A stretch of 64,000 nt of DNA from Aeromicrobium panaciterrae (GCF_031457275.1 NZ_JAVDWH010000001.1:2754241-2818240), one strand, 5' to 3'. Positions 10,857 to 20,180 are shown, counted from the stretch's first letter. Translations and numbers: made by a program. Notes: generated by a model from the sequence alone, not told the origin.

Positions 10857-11902
10857 TAGCCGTGTACGCGAGCGACCCAGGACTGCGGATCGAGGATCTC
10901 TGACTTGGACGGCAGGTTGGCGGGCTTCTCCCAGACCGCGTTGAAGCCTTCGATGCCCACCCGGTCGATCACGGCATTGACGAAGGCGGCGCCATCTTTG
11001 TACTGGCGCATCTTGGCGTCCATGCCGAGCAGACGACGCAACAGCTTGTCGAGGCTGCCGGCACCCTTGCGGCGCTGGTTGAACTTGCGCCGGATCTCAG
11101 CGACGCTCGGGATCACGTCAGGCCCGACACCGTCCATCACGACATCGGCGTGGCCCTCGAGTAGGGACATGATGCCGGTGAGCTGGTCGACGATCTCGCG
11201 CTGCCGCGGGTTCTGGAAGAGCTCGTTGATCGACGCGTCTGACTCGCCACGCACGATCTTGACGACCTCGCTGAAGGAATCACCGACCATCGACGCCAGC
11301 GCACCCGAATCGAGATCGGTCGCGTCGATGAACTCGTCCAGGAGCGACCGCATGTGATCGCGCATCCACGGGACTGCCGTGAACTGCACACGATGGGTCT
11401 CCTCGTGGAGACATACCCAGAGGCGGAAGTCGTGCGGATCGACACTCAGTTGTTGTTCGGCGTGGACGATGTTCGGTGCCACCAGCAGGAGTCGTCCGCC
11501 CTCACCGTTGGGGCCGTTCCAGAACGGGTCGAACTGACCGAGCACCTTGCTCGACATGAACGACATCAGTGCACCGACCTCGGCGCCGCCAATCTTGCTA
11601 CCGAAGGTTCGGCTCAGACCGGTCGGCATCTTGTCGGCTTCGACAAGCTTGTCCATGACGGGATCCATGAGCACCCGGAACGTTTCGAGGTTGGCTTCGA
11701 TCCACCGCGGACGATCAACCACGAGAACCGGAGCAGTCGCTGACGTTGCGTGCAACTGGCTGAACTCGCGTACGGGACCTTCGGATCGCGCTGCACCTTC
11801 GCGGAGCTCTGCGACAGCCTCAGCCACCTGGGCCGCATCCATCTCTGGCCCGGGCTTCGTCAGCCTGGTCGCCATCGACAGCGCGAGCTTCCAATCGATC
11901 AT
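10856..11902 (-). CDS. DUF2342 zinc-dependent metalloprotease-like protein
   Basis: A 348-residue protein of the actinobacterial DUF2342 family (annotated elsewhere as zinc-dependent metalloprotease or F420-biosynthesis-associated). The zinc motif HEETHRVQF and a later GHADVVMDGVG segment (a likely third ligand region) are visible; no signal peptide is present. A -10-like TAGATT stands 6 bases before the ATG and overlaps the dacB stop codon, with no Shine-Dalgarno sequence, suggesting its own leaderless transcript. It precedes tilS with a one-base overlap. Substrate unknown. Confidence 0.82.
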   Translation of the reverse strand: MIDWKLALSMATRLTKPGPEMDAAQVAEAVAELREGAARSEGPVREFSQLHATSATAPVLVVDRPRWIEANLETFRVLMDPVMDKLVEADKMPTGLSRTFGSKIGGAEVGALMSFMSSKVLGQFDPFWNGPNGEGGRLLLVAPNIVHAEQQLSVDPHDFRLWVCLHEETHRVQFTAVPWMRDHMRSLLDEFIDATDLDSGALASMVGDSFSEVVKIVRGESDASINELFQNPRQREIVDQLTGIMSLLEGHADVVMDGVGPDVIPSVAEIRRKFNQRRKGAGSLDKLLRRLLGMDAKMRQYKDGAAFVNAVIDRVGIEGFNAVWEKPANLPSKSEILDPQSWVARVHG

Positions 11903-11911
11903 GCAAACAAT

Positions 11912-13324
11912 CTACGGCGTGCTCCCACACGAACAGGCGGCGATTGCGGCGGCCACTCGGTCAAGTGCGGCCTCCGCTGACGCCAGATCGATCTTCGGAG
12001 TGCCGTCCGACATCAGGGCGAAGATCACGGGCAGCCCGGTGGCCTCGACGGCGTACCCCGCAAGCGAGTGCACGCCGGTGAGCGTCCCGGTCTTGGCGCG
12101 AACGAGCCCATACGCGCGCTTGGACTTCGAGAACCGGTCAGTCAACGTGCCGTCGAATCCGCTGACCGGCAGCGAACTGAGCAACGTCGACGTTGAAAGG
12201 TTGGCGTTCGCGGCCAACACGGTCTGGGCCAGCGTTGTCGGTGACACCCGGTCGTTGCGAGACAACCCGCTGCCGTCGAACAGCCGCAGCCCGGTGGTGT
12301 CGATGCCTGCCTTCGCGAGCACCCCGGTGACCGCGTCCGCTCCCCCCTCGAAGGTCGCCGGCTCGTCGGCTGCGATGGCGACGTGCCGCAGCATCACCTC
12401 GGCGGCCTGGTTGTCGCTCGTACGCACCAAGGCCTCCACGATCTGGGCAACGGTTGCGCTGCGCACCGACGCAAGCGGAGTCGAAGCGCTCGAAGAGGAC
12501 ACCGAGTCTGGAGTACCCGCGACCGCGATCCCACGGCTCTCGAGGAGCTTGGCGAAGATCGTGGCGGCACTGGCGGCCGGGTTGCGCGAACGTATGCCGC
12601 CCACCACACCCTGGTCGGCCCAGAGGGCGCTGACCGGGGTGACGATGTTGCCGCTGACGTACGACGACTTCCATCCCGGGCTGGCCGCCGGGCCACTGAA
12701 CAGGGAACTGTCGAACCCGAGTGAGACCCGGTCGACGCCCTGGCGCTTGAGAGCCTTCGCTGTCCGCGCCGCGAGCGTCGTCAGGTTGGCGTTGGCTTCG
12801 CGCTCGGACCCCTTGGCCTTCCTCACGCGGAGGTACGGGTCACCGCCTCCGACGAGCACGATCTTGTCGCCGTCCGAGACAACGCTGGTGGTGAAGCGGG
12901 TCTGTGGCCCGACTTCCGAAAGCGCGGCAAATCCAGTCAGCAACTTCGCCGTCGATGCCGGGATGAACGTTCCGGTGCCGCGGGATACGAGCACCTCGCC
13001 GGTCGACCCCATCACTACGAGCCCGACGTGATCACCCAGAGCAGCGGACTTCATCGCTCCACTGACGGCCGCCTCGACCTTCGAAGCGTCGAGCGAACCG
13101 CTCGGCGCGGGATCCGTACGAGCGGTGCTCGCCGACGAATCGTCTGTGAGTCCCTCCGGAGCAGTCACATTCGCGGGGCCACAATCCCCGTCGCAGATCA
13201 GGGAGTTGAGATTGCCACGCGACCAGAGCACGAAGGAGAGGACGAGGGCCAGCACCAAAGCGACGACGGGAATGCCGATTGCACCGCGCGGCCTCTCGAC
13301 CCTGCGTACGCCCCGGTCTGCCAC
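11912..13324 (-). CDS. dacB: D-alanyl-D-alanine carboxypeptidase / endopeptidase (PBP4, peptidase S13)
   Basis: A 470-residue penicillin-binding protein with an N-terminal membrane anchor (about residues 17-36) and the three S13 motifs: ASTAK (SxxK nucleophile), SDN (SxN) and KTGTL (KTG). It would trim peptidoglycan stem peptides outside the membrane. The GTG at 13324 is chosen because TAGTCT stands 7 bases before it and the anchor begins soon after; the frame is open further upstream but overlaps the ppa promoter region. It is divergent from ppa. Confidence 0.9.
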   Translation of the reverse strand: MADRGVRRVERPRGAIGIPVVALVLALVLSFVLWSRGNLNSLICDGDCGPANVTAPEGLTDDSSASTARTDPAPSGSLDASKVEAAVSGAMKSAALGDHVGLVVMGSTGEVLVSRGTGTFIPASTAKLLTGFAALSEVGPQTRFTTSVVSDGDKIVLVGGGDPYLRVRKAKGSEREANANLTTLAARTAKALKRQGVDRVSLGFDSSLFSGPAASPGWKSSYVSGNIVTPVSALWADQGVVGGIRSRNPAASAATIFAKLLESRGIAVAGTPDSVSSSSASTPLASVRSATVAQIVEALVRTSDNQAAEVMLRHVAIAADEPATFEGGADAVTGVLAKAGIDTTGLRLFDGSGLSRNDRVSPTTLAQTVLAANANLSTSTLLSSLPVSGFDGTLTDRFSKSKRAYGLVRAKTGTLTGVHSLAGYAVEATGLPVIFALMSDGTPKIDLASAEAALDRVAAAIAACSCGSTP

Positions 13325-13400
13325 ATGGGCCAGACTATAGAGACACCGTCGCGCCGTGCGCCCCGCGCTCGCCGCCACCATTCGACAGCCGGAGGCACCC

Positions 13401-13892
13401 GTGATTTTCGACGTCACCGTTGAGATCCCCAAGGGCAATCGCAACAAGTACGAGGTCGACCACGAGACCCACCGCATCCGCCTCGACCGGACGCTCTTCA
13501 CCTCGACCCAATACCCCGCCGACTACGGCTTCATCGACAACACGCTCGGTCTCGACACCGATCCGCTCGACGCGCTCGTGCTGCTGTCGGAGCCGACGTT
13601 CCCCGGCTGCGTCATCGCCTGTCGCGCGATCGGCATGTTCCGTATGACCGATGAAGCCGGTGGAGACGACAAGGTTCTCTGTGTGCCCGCGTCGGATCCT
13701 CGCCAGGAGCACTTGCGCGACATCCACCACGTACCCGAGTTCGACCGTCTCGAGATCCAGCACTTCTTCGAGGTCTACAAAGACCTCGAACCGGGCAAGT
13801 CAGTCGAAGGCGCCAACTGGGTTGGCCGCGTCGAGGCTGAAGCCGAAGTCGCTGCCAGCTTCGAGCGCTTCAAGGTCAACGGCGGCTACTGA
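13401..13892 (+). CDS. ppa: inorganic pyrophosphatase
   Basis: A 163-residue family I pyrophosphatase. It begins [20 protein letters not shown] (substrate Lys and Glu residues), includes the signature [10 protein letters not shown] (metal-binding Asp cluster) and ends with the KVNGGY region. It hydrolyses pyrophosphate and drives biosynthesis forward. The GTG at 13401 is supported by GGAGG five bases upstream, so the longer upstream frame is not needed. Confidence 0.96.
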   Translation: MIFDVTVEIPKGNRNKYEVDHETHRIRLDRTLFTSTQYPADYGFIDNTLGLDTDPLDALVLLSEPTFPGCVIACRAIGMFRMTDEAGGDDKVLCVPASDPRQEHLRDIHHVPEFDRLEIQHFFEVYKDLEPGKSVEGANWVGRVEAEAEVAASFERFKVNGGY

Positions 13893-13934
13893 TCTCGAGT
13901 CGCGCGTGACCCCCTTCGCGCGCACACTGGAGAG

Positions 13935-15101
13935 ATGAAGGCACGCTCGATCGCATTCATCGTCGCCTCGGCACTGACGGTGCTGACGCTGACGGCCGTG
14001 TCGAGCCCCAGCCAGGCTGCACCGCCTCCCCTCGATGTCGAGGAGCTCGAGGTTGGTCTGAGCATTCCGTGGGACATCACGTTCCTGCCTGACGGCTCGA
14101 TGCTCTACACCCAGCGCGACCTCAAGACCGTGACACTTCGCCAGTCCAACGGCACCAAGACTGTCGTCCTCAACTCGCCGGCAGGCATGTGGAACAGCGG
14201 CGAGACAGGCCTTATGGGGATCGAGGCCGACACCTCTGACTCGTCCGGGCTGACGTTCTTCACCTGCCACGGCTACAAGTCCGGATCGACCCAGGACGTA
14301 CGCGTCGTACGGTGGCGCCTCAATGCCGAGCGGACCAGCGCGACGTTGGATCGCACGTTGTTCGGCGGACTTCCATCGACGAGCGGCCGACACGGCGGGT
14401 GTTCGCTGGTCAAAGGCGGGAGCTACGCGCTCTACGTCGGTACAGGCGACGCCGCGACGGGCAAGAACCCGCAGAGCAGGACGTCGGGTGGCGGCAAGGT
14501 GTTGCGCGTCGATACGCGGACTGGCGCCGGCTACGCGGGCAATCCCTTCATCTCGTCGAGCGTCGCGATGAAGCGACGCGTATGGACGTACGGTCACCGC
14601 AACGTGCAGGGTCTCGCCCGCCACAGCAGCTCACGCATCTGGTCGGTCGAGCACGGAAGCTACCGCGACGACGAGGTCAACTCGTTGAAGAAGGGCGGCA
14701 ACTACGGTTGGAATCCGGTGCCACGCAAGTCGGGAGATCCGAGCTACAACGAGGGCTCCAACTCACCGATGACCGACTACAACATCTCGGGCGATCAGCG
14801 GGGAGCTGCGTGGCGTTCCGGAGATCCGACCGTCGCGACCAGTGGTGCGACGTTCCTCTACGGAAGCATGTGGGGCTCGTACTCAGGCCGTCTCGCGGTC
14901 ACTGCTCTGAAGGATCAGTCGCTGCGGTTCATGTCCGTGTCATCGACGTACGGGATCGGAACGGTCACGATGCCACCCGAGCTTGATGGTGATTTCGGTC
15001 GTTTGCGCGGTGCGGTCCAGGGTCCTGACGGCGCGCTCTATCTCACGACCTCGAATGGTGCTGGCGTCGACAAGATCTTGAGAGTCACGCCGAGCAGTTA
15101 G
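13935..15101 (+). CDS. secreted PQQ-dependent sugar dehydrogenase family protein
   Basis: A 388-residue protein with a cleavable signal peptide (about residues 1-28, ending SPSQAA). The mature part is a beta-propeller of the soluble aldose sugar dehydrogenase (Asd/YliI, GSDH) family: LSIPWDITFLPDGSMLYTQR, the EDxxxE-like GETGLMGIEAD, a later YGHRNVQGLA with the conserved histidine, and a DDEVNSLKKGGNYGWNP calcium/PQQ region. GGAGA precedes the ATG. It probably oxidises a sugar or related alcohol outside the cell; the actual substrate and whether PQQ is available are unknown. It overlaps the convergent TetR gene by 4 bases. Confidence 0.82.
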   Translation: MKARSIAFIVASALTVLTLTAVSSPSQAAPPPLDVEELEVGLSIPWDITFLPDGSMLYTQRDLKTVTLRQSNGTKTVVLNSPAGMWNSGETGLMGIEADTSDSSGLTFFTCHGYKSGSTQDVRVVRWRLNAERTSATLDRTLFGGLPSTSGRHGGCSLVKGGSYALYVGTGDAATGKNPQSRTSGGGKVLRVDTRTGAGYAGNPFISSSVAMKRRVWTYGHRNVQGLARHSSSRIWSVEHGSYRDDEVNSLKKGGNYGWNPVPRKSGDPSYNEGSNSPMTDYNISGDQRGAAWRSGDPTVATSGATFLYGSMWGSYSGRLAVTALKDQSLRFMSVSSTYGIGTVTMPPELDGDFGRLRGAVQGPDGALYLTTSNGAGVDKILRVTPSS

Positions 15102-15715
15102 GCGGTTGTGGCTCCACCGCTGAGCAGGGTGCGCATCGTGTCGGCGAGGACGCCGATGTCGACGGAGCTGTCGAGCGAGCGGAGTGCGGCGAGGCCGATG
15201 CCAAGGCTCAGCAACACCGTGGCGGCCTGCTCCGGGGGCATCTTGAGCTCGATTCCGGCTTCCTTGGTCACGTGACGGACCAGGTCAGCTGCTGCCGCGA
15301 CGATCTCGCGATGACGCTTCTTGAGCTCGGAGGCAACGTACGGGCTCTGGCGCGCGACCGCGGCGAACTCGACTTCGAGTGCTGTCCAGCTCGGCTTGCC
15401 GACACCCTCCTGCGCCCACGCGGCGAACGCGTCGATGCGGCCCTCGAGGTCGGTGCCCTGCGTGAAGGCCGTGACAACTCCGTTGATCTGCTCTTCGTGG
15501 ATGCTGTCGAGCACTGCCATGCAGAGCTCTTCCTTGCCAGCGAAGTTGGAGTAGACCGCTCCCTTGGAGAAGCCTGCCTGCAGCGCGACCTTGTCGAGCG
15601 AGGTCGCGGCGTAGCCGTCCGTCAGGAACATCTCACGGGCGACGGCAATCAGGCTCTCGCGAGTCTGCGCCTGGCGCTCGGCCCTGCTGACAGTGCGAGC
15701 CTCGTTCACAGTCAT
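15098..15715 (-). CDS. TetR family transcriptional regulator of the BVMO-P450 operon
   Basis: A 205-residue TetR regulator: the N-terminal helix-turn-helix reads TSLDKVALQAGFSKGAVYSNFAGKEEL, followed by a helical ligand domain. The ATG at 15715 has a strong GGAGG-type site 8-10 bases upstream, unlike the upstream ATGs at 15757 and 15763. It is transcribed divergently from the Baeyer-Villiger monooxygenase gene, and a palindrome in the shared intergenic region overlaps the monooxygenase -10 element, so repression of that operon is likely. Ligand unknown, plausibly the monooxygenase substrate. Confidence 0.88.
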   Translation of the reverse strand: MTVNEARTVSRAERQAQTRESLIAVAREMFLTDGYAATSLDKVALQAGFSKGAVYSNFAGKEELCMAVLDSIHEEQINGVVTAFTQGTDLEGRIDAFAAWAQEGVGKPSWTALEVEFAAVARQSPYVASELKKRHREIVAAAADLVRHVTKEAGIELKMPPEQAATVLLSLGIGLAALRSLDSSVDIGVLADTMRTLLSGGATTA

Positions 15716-15756
15716 CGTCGCCCCCTCCGCTCCCGACGCGGTCTGCGTCACATTCA

Positions 15757-15792
15757 TTGGCAAGTATTCCAGATACCGATAGTATCCGAAAC
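15757..15792 (+). promoter_or_regulatory. BVMO promoter with overlapping TetR-type operator
   Basis: A -35 TTGGCA (15757-15762), 17-base spacer and -10 TAGTAT (15780-15785) place the transcription start at about 15792-15793, on the GTG start codon, so the mRNA would be leaderless. The inverted repeat GATAC-N5-GTATC (15772-15786), extended outward by TTC/GAA, covers the -10 and is a natural binding site for the divergent TetR regulator. Confidence 0.6.
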
Positions 15793-17256
15793 GTGATCAA
15801 AAAGGACATCGTCATCATCGGCACCGGCTTTTCGGGCATGGGCGCCGCCATGAAGCTCCGCGACTCAGGCCGCGAGGACTTCGTCGTCCTCGAGAAGGCA
15901 CATGATGTCGGAGGCACCTGGCGCGACAACACGTACCCCGGGTGCGAGTGCGACATCCCCAGCCACATGTACTCCTTCTCCTACGAGCTCAACAACGACT
16001 GGAGCAAGAGCTTCTCGGGCCAGGCAGAGATCTGGGCTTACATGCGCAAGGTCGCCGACGAGAAGGGCATCCGCCCCTACATCACGTTTGGCGTCGAGGT
16101 CACCGGCGCTTCGTGGGACGACCAGCGCAAGGTCTGGACCGTCAAGACCAACGGCGAGGACTACGAAGCACGCGTCGTGATCGCCGGCGTCGGCGGTCTT
16201 CACATCCCGAACGTTCCCGAAATCAAGGGCGCAGACTCCTTCGAGGGCCCCAAGTTCCACTCAGCTGGCTGGGACCACACCGTCGACCTCAAGGACAAGA
16301 AGGTCGTGGTCATCGGTACGGGCGCCAGCGCGATCCAGTTCATCCCGATCATCGCCCAGGAGACCGGCCACCTCACGGTCTTCCAGCGCACACCCGCCTG
16401 GGTGCTGCCCAAGAAGGACAAGCCGACCCCCGAATGGCGCAAGAAGGTCTTCGCGAAGGTTCCTGGCGCAACACGGGCCTACCGCAATGCTCTCTACTGG
16501 GCACTTGAGGCGCGCGCGATTGGCTTCAACGGCCACGTCAAGATCCTTCCGGTCGCCGAGAAGATCGTGAAGCGCTACCTCGCCAAGAAGATCCCCGACC
16601 CGGAGCTGCGCGCGAAGCTGACGCCTGACTACCGCCTCGGCTGCAAGCGCGTCCTGCAGTCCAACACGTACTACCCGACGTTCCTGCGTGACGACGTCAC
16701 GCTCAACACCGACGGTGTCGCCGAGATCGTCAACGACGGCGTGATCGATGCCAACGGGGTCAAGCACGAGGCCGACATCATCATCTACGGCACCGGCTTC
16801 CACGTGATCGACGCGTTCGACTACCTCGACGTCAAGGGCAAGGACGGCGTCAACCTCGCTGACCAGTTCCGCGAGCACGGCACCGAGACGTACATGGGCA
16901 TGACGATCCATGGCTTCCCGAACCTCTACTTCATGCTCGGTCCCAACACGGCGCTCGGACACAACTCAGTCGTATTCATGATCGAGCAGCAGACGAAGTA
17001 CATCGTCAAGATGCTCGACGAGATGGACAAGCGCGGCGCGGTCTCTGCCAATGCGACGCTGCCGGCGCAGACCGAGTTCAACAAGGAGATCCAGAAGCTC
17101 GTCGAAAAGGGCATCTGGACTCAGGGCGGTTGCACCAGCTGGTACCTCGACAGCCACGGCAAGAACCGCACGATCTGGCCCAAGTTCACGTTCCAGTACT
17201 GGTGGGAGACTCGCAAGGTCGAAGCCAAGGACTTTGAGTGGGAGAAGGCTGCCTGA
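15793..17256 (+). CDS. flavin-containing (Baeyer-Villiger type) monooxygenase
   Basis: A 487-residue FAD/NADPH monooxygenase. FAD-binding GTGFSG is at residues 10-15, the BVMO fingerprint FEGPKFHSAGWD (FxGxxxHxxxWD) at about 150-161, and the NADPH Rossmann motif GTGASA at about 175. It would insert oxygen into a ketone or hydroxylate a hydrophobic substrate. The GTG start is placed at 15793 by a leaderless promoter. The next gene is a cytochrome P450 overlapping it by one base (TGATG), which suggests the two enzymes act on the same substrate, for example a cyclic ketone, terpene or steroid; this is inference. Confidence 0.9.
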   Translation: MIKKDIVIIGTGFSGMGAAMKLRDSGREDFVVLEKAHDVGGTWRDNTYPGCECDIPSHMYSFSYELNNDWSKSFSGQAEIWAYMRKVADEKGIRPYITFGVEVTGASWDDQRKVWTVKTNGEDYEARVVIAGVGGLHIPNVPEIKGADSFEGPKFHSAGWDHTVDLKDKKVVVIGTGASAIQFIPIIAQETGHLTVFQRTPAWVLPKKDKPTPEWRKKVFAKVPGATRAYRNALYWALEARAIGFNGHVKILPVAEKIVKRYLAKKIPDPELRAKLTPDYRLGCKRVLQSNTYYPTFLRDDVTLNTDGVAEIVNDGVIDANGVKHEADIIIYGTGFHVIDAFDYLDVKGKDGVNLADQFREHGTETYMGMTIHGFPNLYFMLGPNTALGHNSVVFMIEQQTKYIVKMLDEMDKRGAVSANATLPAQTEFNKEIQKLVEKGIWTQGGCTSWYLDSHGKNRTIWPKFTFQYWWETRKVEAKDFEWEKAA

Positions 17257-18575
17257 TGTCTGACGCTGCCGTACGCCACGAAGGGATGCCGCCTGGTCCC
17301 GGCGGCTCGGCAGCATTCATGACCTGGCGCTTTCTGCGCGATCGCTACAAGCACATCCCGCCGATCCACGAGAAGTACGGCGACACGTTTCTCATCCAGC
17401 TGCTGCCCGGCCCGCGCAATCTCGTGGTGTTCAGCGATCCCGCTGACATCAAGGAGATCTTTGCGGCCGACCCGTCGCAGTTCCACGCCGGCGAGGGCAA
17501 CGCGATCCTCAAGCCGGTCATGGGCGAGCACTCGCTTCTGCTGACCGATGACATGGAGCACACGCGCGGACGCAGGCTGCTGATGCCGGCCTTCACCGGC
17601 CCGTCCATGCGTGCCTACCAACCACTGGTCGAGGCAATCGCCAAGGTTGAGATCGACTCGTGGAACGACGGCGACAAGCTGATCACCCTCGACCGCATGA
17701 ACGCCATCACCCTGGACGTCATCCTGCAGGTTGTCTTCGGCGTGACCGACGAGGAACGCCTTTCCGTGCTGCGCCCCAAGGTCAATAAGATGGTCAACAT
17801 CGAGGCCAAGATGCTGCTGGCCTGGTCGTACCCGAAGCTCTTCGCCCTCCCGCCGTGGCGCGGCTACTTCAAGAACCAGCAAGAGGTCGACAAGCTCCTG
17901 TTTGCCGAGATCGCCGAGCGCAGGGCTGCCAGCGACCTGGACGGGCGCGACGACGTCCTTTCACGACTGCTTCGGGTCGGAGACACCGAAGGCGAAGAAC
18001 CGCTCAGCGACATCGAGATGCGTGACCAGCTGGTCACCCTGCTGCTCGCCGGTCACGAGACGACAGCATCAGCACTCTCGTGGACGCTGCACGAGCTGGG
18101 CCGCAATCCCGAAATTCAGGCCAAGGCGCTCGCCGCCGCCGACAACGGAGACGACGCGTACCTTGAGGCCTGCCTCAAGGAAGGTATGCGCCTTCATCCG
18201 ATCATCGATTTCGTCGCTCGTACGTTGCAGAGCGATCAGGTCGTGGGCGGATGGGCGTTACCTCGCGGCACCACAGTCACGCCGTCGATCATGCTGTCGC
18301 ACAGTCGCGAGGAGAACTTCGCCGACGCACACCTGTACGACCCCGAGCGATTCATGGTCGGCAAGGTCCCCGCCAACACCTGGATTCCGTTCGGCGGAGG
18401 CGTACGCCGTTGCATCGGCGCCGCGTTCTCGCTGATGGAGGGCACTGTCGTACTCCGCGAGGTGCTCCAGCGCTACTCGGTCGAGGCACCCAAGGTCGCG
18501 CCCAACAAGCTGCGCAACATCACGAACGTCCCGGGCGACAAGGCACCCGTCAAGCTGACCGCGCGCGTTTCCTGA
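17256..18575 (+). CDS. cytochrome P450
   Basis: A 439-residue P450 with all core motifs: I-helix AGHETT (residues 265-270), K-helix EGMR (309-312) and the heme loop FGGGVRRCIG with the axial cysteine at 386. It begins at an ATG overlapping the monooxygenase stop codon, so the two proteins are coupled in one operon. No ferredoxin or reductase gene is adjacent; electrons must come from elsewhere. The sequence style (long, PPGP start, GRRLLMPAFTG) resembles CYP families close to the eukaryotic-like class rather than typical CYP105. The last 26 bases overlap the convergent PAP2 gene. Confidence 0.94.
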   Translation: MSDAAVRHEGMPPGPGGSAAFMTWRFLRDRYKHIPPIHEKYGDTFLIQLLPGPRNLVVFSDPADIKEIFAADPSQFHAGEGNAILKPVMGEHSLLLTDDMEHTRGRRLLMPAFTGPSMRAYQPLVEAIAKVEIDSWNDGDKLITLDRMNAITLDVILQVVFGVTDEERLSVLRPKVNKMVNIEAKMLLAWSYPKLFALPPWRGYFKNQQEVDKLLFAEIAERRAASDLDGRDDVLSRLLRVGDTEGEEPLSDIEMRDQLVTLLLAGHETTASALSWTLHELGRNPEIQAKALAAADNGDDAYLEACLKEGMRLHPIIDFVARTLQSDQVVGGWALPRGTTVTPSIMLSHSREENFADAHLYDPERFMVGKVPANTWIPFGGGVRRCIGAAFSLMEGTVVLREVLQRYSVEAPKVAPNKLRNITNVPGDKAPVKLTARVS

Positions 18576-19092
18576 ACACGAGTCCGCACAGCAAACCGAT
18601 TGGTACGCCAAGAGCCCATCCGGCAAACACGTCGGTCGCCCAGTGCGCACCGAGGTAGACCATCGATACGGCGATCAATAGTTGAACCACCACGAACCCT
18701 GTCGCTGCCAGGACGAGAGCGCGGCGAGGCCTCCACTCGACCACGATCAGAACTGCGATCGACACCGCCATCAAGAAGCAGGCGTGGCTGGACGGCATCG
18801 CATAGCCACCCACCTGGACCAGAGCGTCAGGGTAGGTCGGCCGAGGGCGCTCGATGATCTCCTTCAGCTGGCCGGAGACGAGCCCGCCGAGGTAACTTGC
18901 GAGTCCGACAGCCAGACCAACGCGCCACGCGCGTCGGTAGACGACTACGACGAGACCGATGAGACCGACCGCCATCCAGAACCCGGAAGCCTCACTCACA
19001 TCCATCAACGCCTTCGAGAACGAGGTCAGGGCATCCACCTGATGACCATCGATCCAGCGCAGGAGCCGTTCGTCGAAGGAGTCGCTGCGCAT
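18550..19092 (-). CDS. PAP2 family membrane phosphatase
   Basis: A 180-residue protein with about five transmembrane segments and the three PAP2 motifs: KEIIERPRP (KxxxxxxRP), MPSSHA (PSGH-like, with Ser) and SMVYLGAHWATDV (SRxxxxxHxxxD-like with catalytic His; the usual Arg of this motif is Met). It probably dephosphorylates a lipid phosphate such as undecaprenyl or phosphatidylglycerol phosphate at the membrane. A TACGGT -10-like element lies 6 bases before the ATG with no Shine-Dalgarno sequence. Confidence 0.85.
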   Translation of the reverse strand: MRSDSFDERLLRWIDGHQVDALTSFSKALMDVSEASGFWMAVGLIGLVVVVYRRAWRVGLAVGLASYLGGLVSGQLKEIIERPRPTYPDALVQVGGYAMPSSHACFLMAVSIAVLIVVEWRPRRALVLAATGFVVVQLLIAVSMVYLGAHWATDVFAGWALGVPIGLLCGLVFRKRARSA

Positions 19093-19114
19093 GCCACAAC
19101 CGTATGCGAGACAC

Positions 19115-19130
19115 CTAAGCGTGCGCTTAG
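19115..19130. promoter_or_regulatory. 16-bp perfect palindrome, TetR-type operator
   Basis: CTAAGCG-TG-CGCTTAG is a perfect palindrome between the divergent PAP2 (start 19092) and quinone oxidoreductase (start 19152) genes. It sits at the expected -35/spacer region of the oxidoreductase promoter, whose -10 is TAGTGT (19139-19144), 7 bases before the ATG. The form fits a TetR-family operator, but no regulator gene is adjacent. Confidence 0.6.
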
Positions 19131-19151
19131 TGCTGAGGTAGTGTCGCGGCC

Positions 19152-20111
19152 ATGAAAGCTGTGCAGATCACCACGCTCGACGGCCCGTCCGCACTTGAGG
19201 TCAACAACCTCCCCAGTCCTGAGGCCGGCGATGACCAGGTCCTGATTCGCGTACGCGCGGCCGGTGTCGCCTTCCCCGAGGTGCTCCAGAGCCGAGGCCT
19301 CTACCAAATGAAGCCCGATCTCCCGTTCACTCCGGGAGCGGAGATCTCCGGCGAGATCATCAGCGCGCCCGAAGGCTCGGGCTTCTCCCCCGGCGACCGA
19401 GTGGCCTCTCTGTGCATCCTTGGTGGCTTCGCCGAAGAGGCCGTGGCGCCACTCGAGACGACGTTCAAGCTTCCTGACGGCCTGTCGTACGAACAGGGCG
19501 CGTCAATCATCTTCAACTACGGGACGGCGTACTTCGCACTTGTCGAGCGCGGGCAGTTGCAGGCTGGCGAGTCTGTGCTGGTTCAGGGCGCGGCTGGCGG
19601 CGTCGGCACGGCGGCGATTCAGATCGCCAAGGCATTCGGCGCGGGTCGAGTGATCGCCGTGACGTCGACCCCCGAGAAGGGTGCGGTCGCACTTGAGGCC
19701 GGTGCTGACGAGTTCGTTCTGGCCGACGGATTCAAGGACGCGGTCAAGGCTCAGGGTGGAGTCGACATCGTCGTCGACCCCGTTGGCGGCGACCGGTTCA
19801 CCGATTCCCTGCGCAGCCTCAAGGACGACGGCCGTCTGCTGGTCATCGGCTTCACCGCTGGAGAGATCCCGACGGTGAAGGTCAATCGACTGCTGCTCAA
19901 CAACGTGTCGGTGGTCGGCGTGGGTTGGGGCGCGTACGTGTTCAGCCGTCCCGGTCACATCGCCAAGGAGTGGGCCGCGATGCTGCCCCACCTCGAAAGC
20001 GGTGCCATCCAACCGGTCGTCGGCCCGACGTTCTCGCTCGAGGACGCCTCGCAGGCGCTACTTACGCTCGACGAGCGCCGGGCTATCGGCAAGGTCCTCA
20101 TCGTTCCCTGA
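19152..20111 (+). CDS. NADPH:quinone oxidoreductase family protein (MDR)
   Basis: A 319-residue zinc-independent medium-chain dehydrogenase/reductase. It shows the N-terminal GroES-like domain with a VAFPEVLQSRGLY segment, the nucleotide-binding AAGGVGTAAIQIAKAFGA and a C-terminal DERRAIGKVLIVP end, typical of quinone oxidoreductase (Qor) relatives; catalytic zinc cysteines are absent. The transcript is probably leaderless (TAGTGT 7 bases before ATG) and controlled through the palindrome at 19115-19130. Substrate unknown. Confidence 0.88.
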   Translation: MKAVQITTLDGPSALEVNNLPSPEAGDDQVLIRVRAAGVAFPEVLQSRGLYQMKPDLPFTPGAEISGEIISAPEGSGFSPGDRVASLCILGGFAEEAVAPLETTFKLPDGLSYEQGASIIFNYGTAYFALVERGQLQAGESVLVQGAAGGVGTAAIQIAKAFGAGRVIAVTSTPEKGAVALEAGADEFVLADGFKDAVKAQGGVDIVVDPVGGDRFTDSLRSLKDDGRLLVIGFTAGEIPTVKVNRLLLNNVSVVGVGWGAYVFSRPGHIAKEWAAMLPHLESGAIQPVVGPTFSLEDASQALLTLDERRAIGKVLIVP

Positions 20112-20180
20112 CGATTTCCGTACGACCGGTCAGAAACCTGCGTAATCTGGGCGAAAATCACGGCCAGTTAGGGCTCGCAC

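Noticed and set aside
11547..13031. 494-codon open frame on the plus strand opposite dacB and the metalloprotease
   Set aside because: Ser/Thr/Ala/Pro-rich shadow typical of high-GC antisense; it crosses two real genes.
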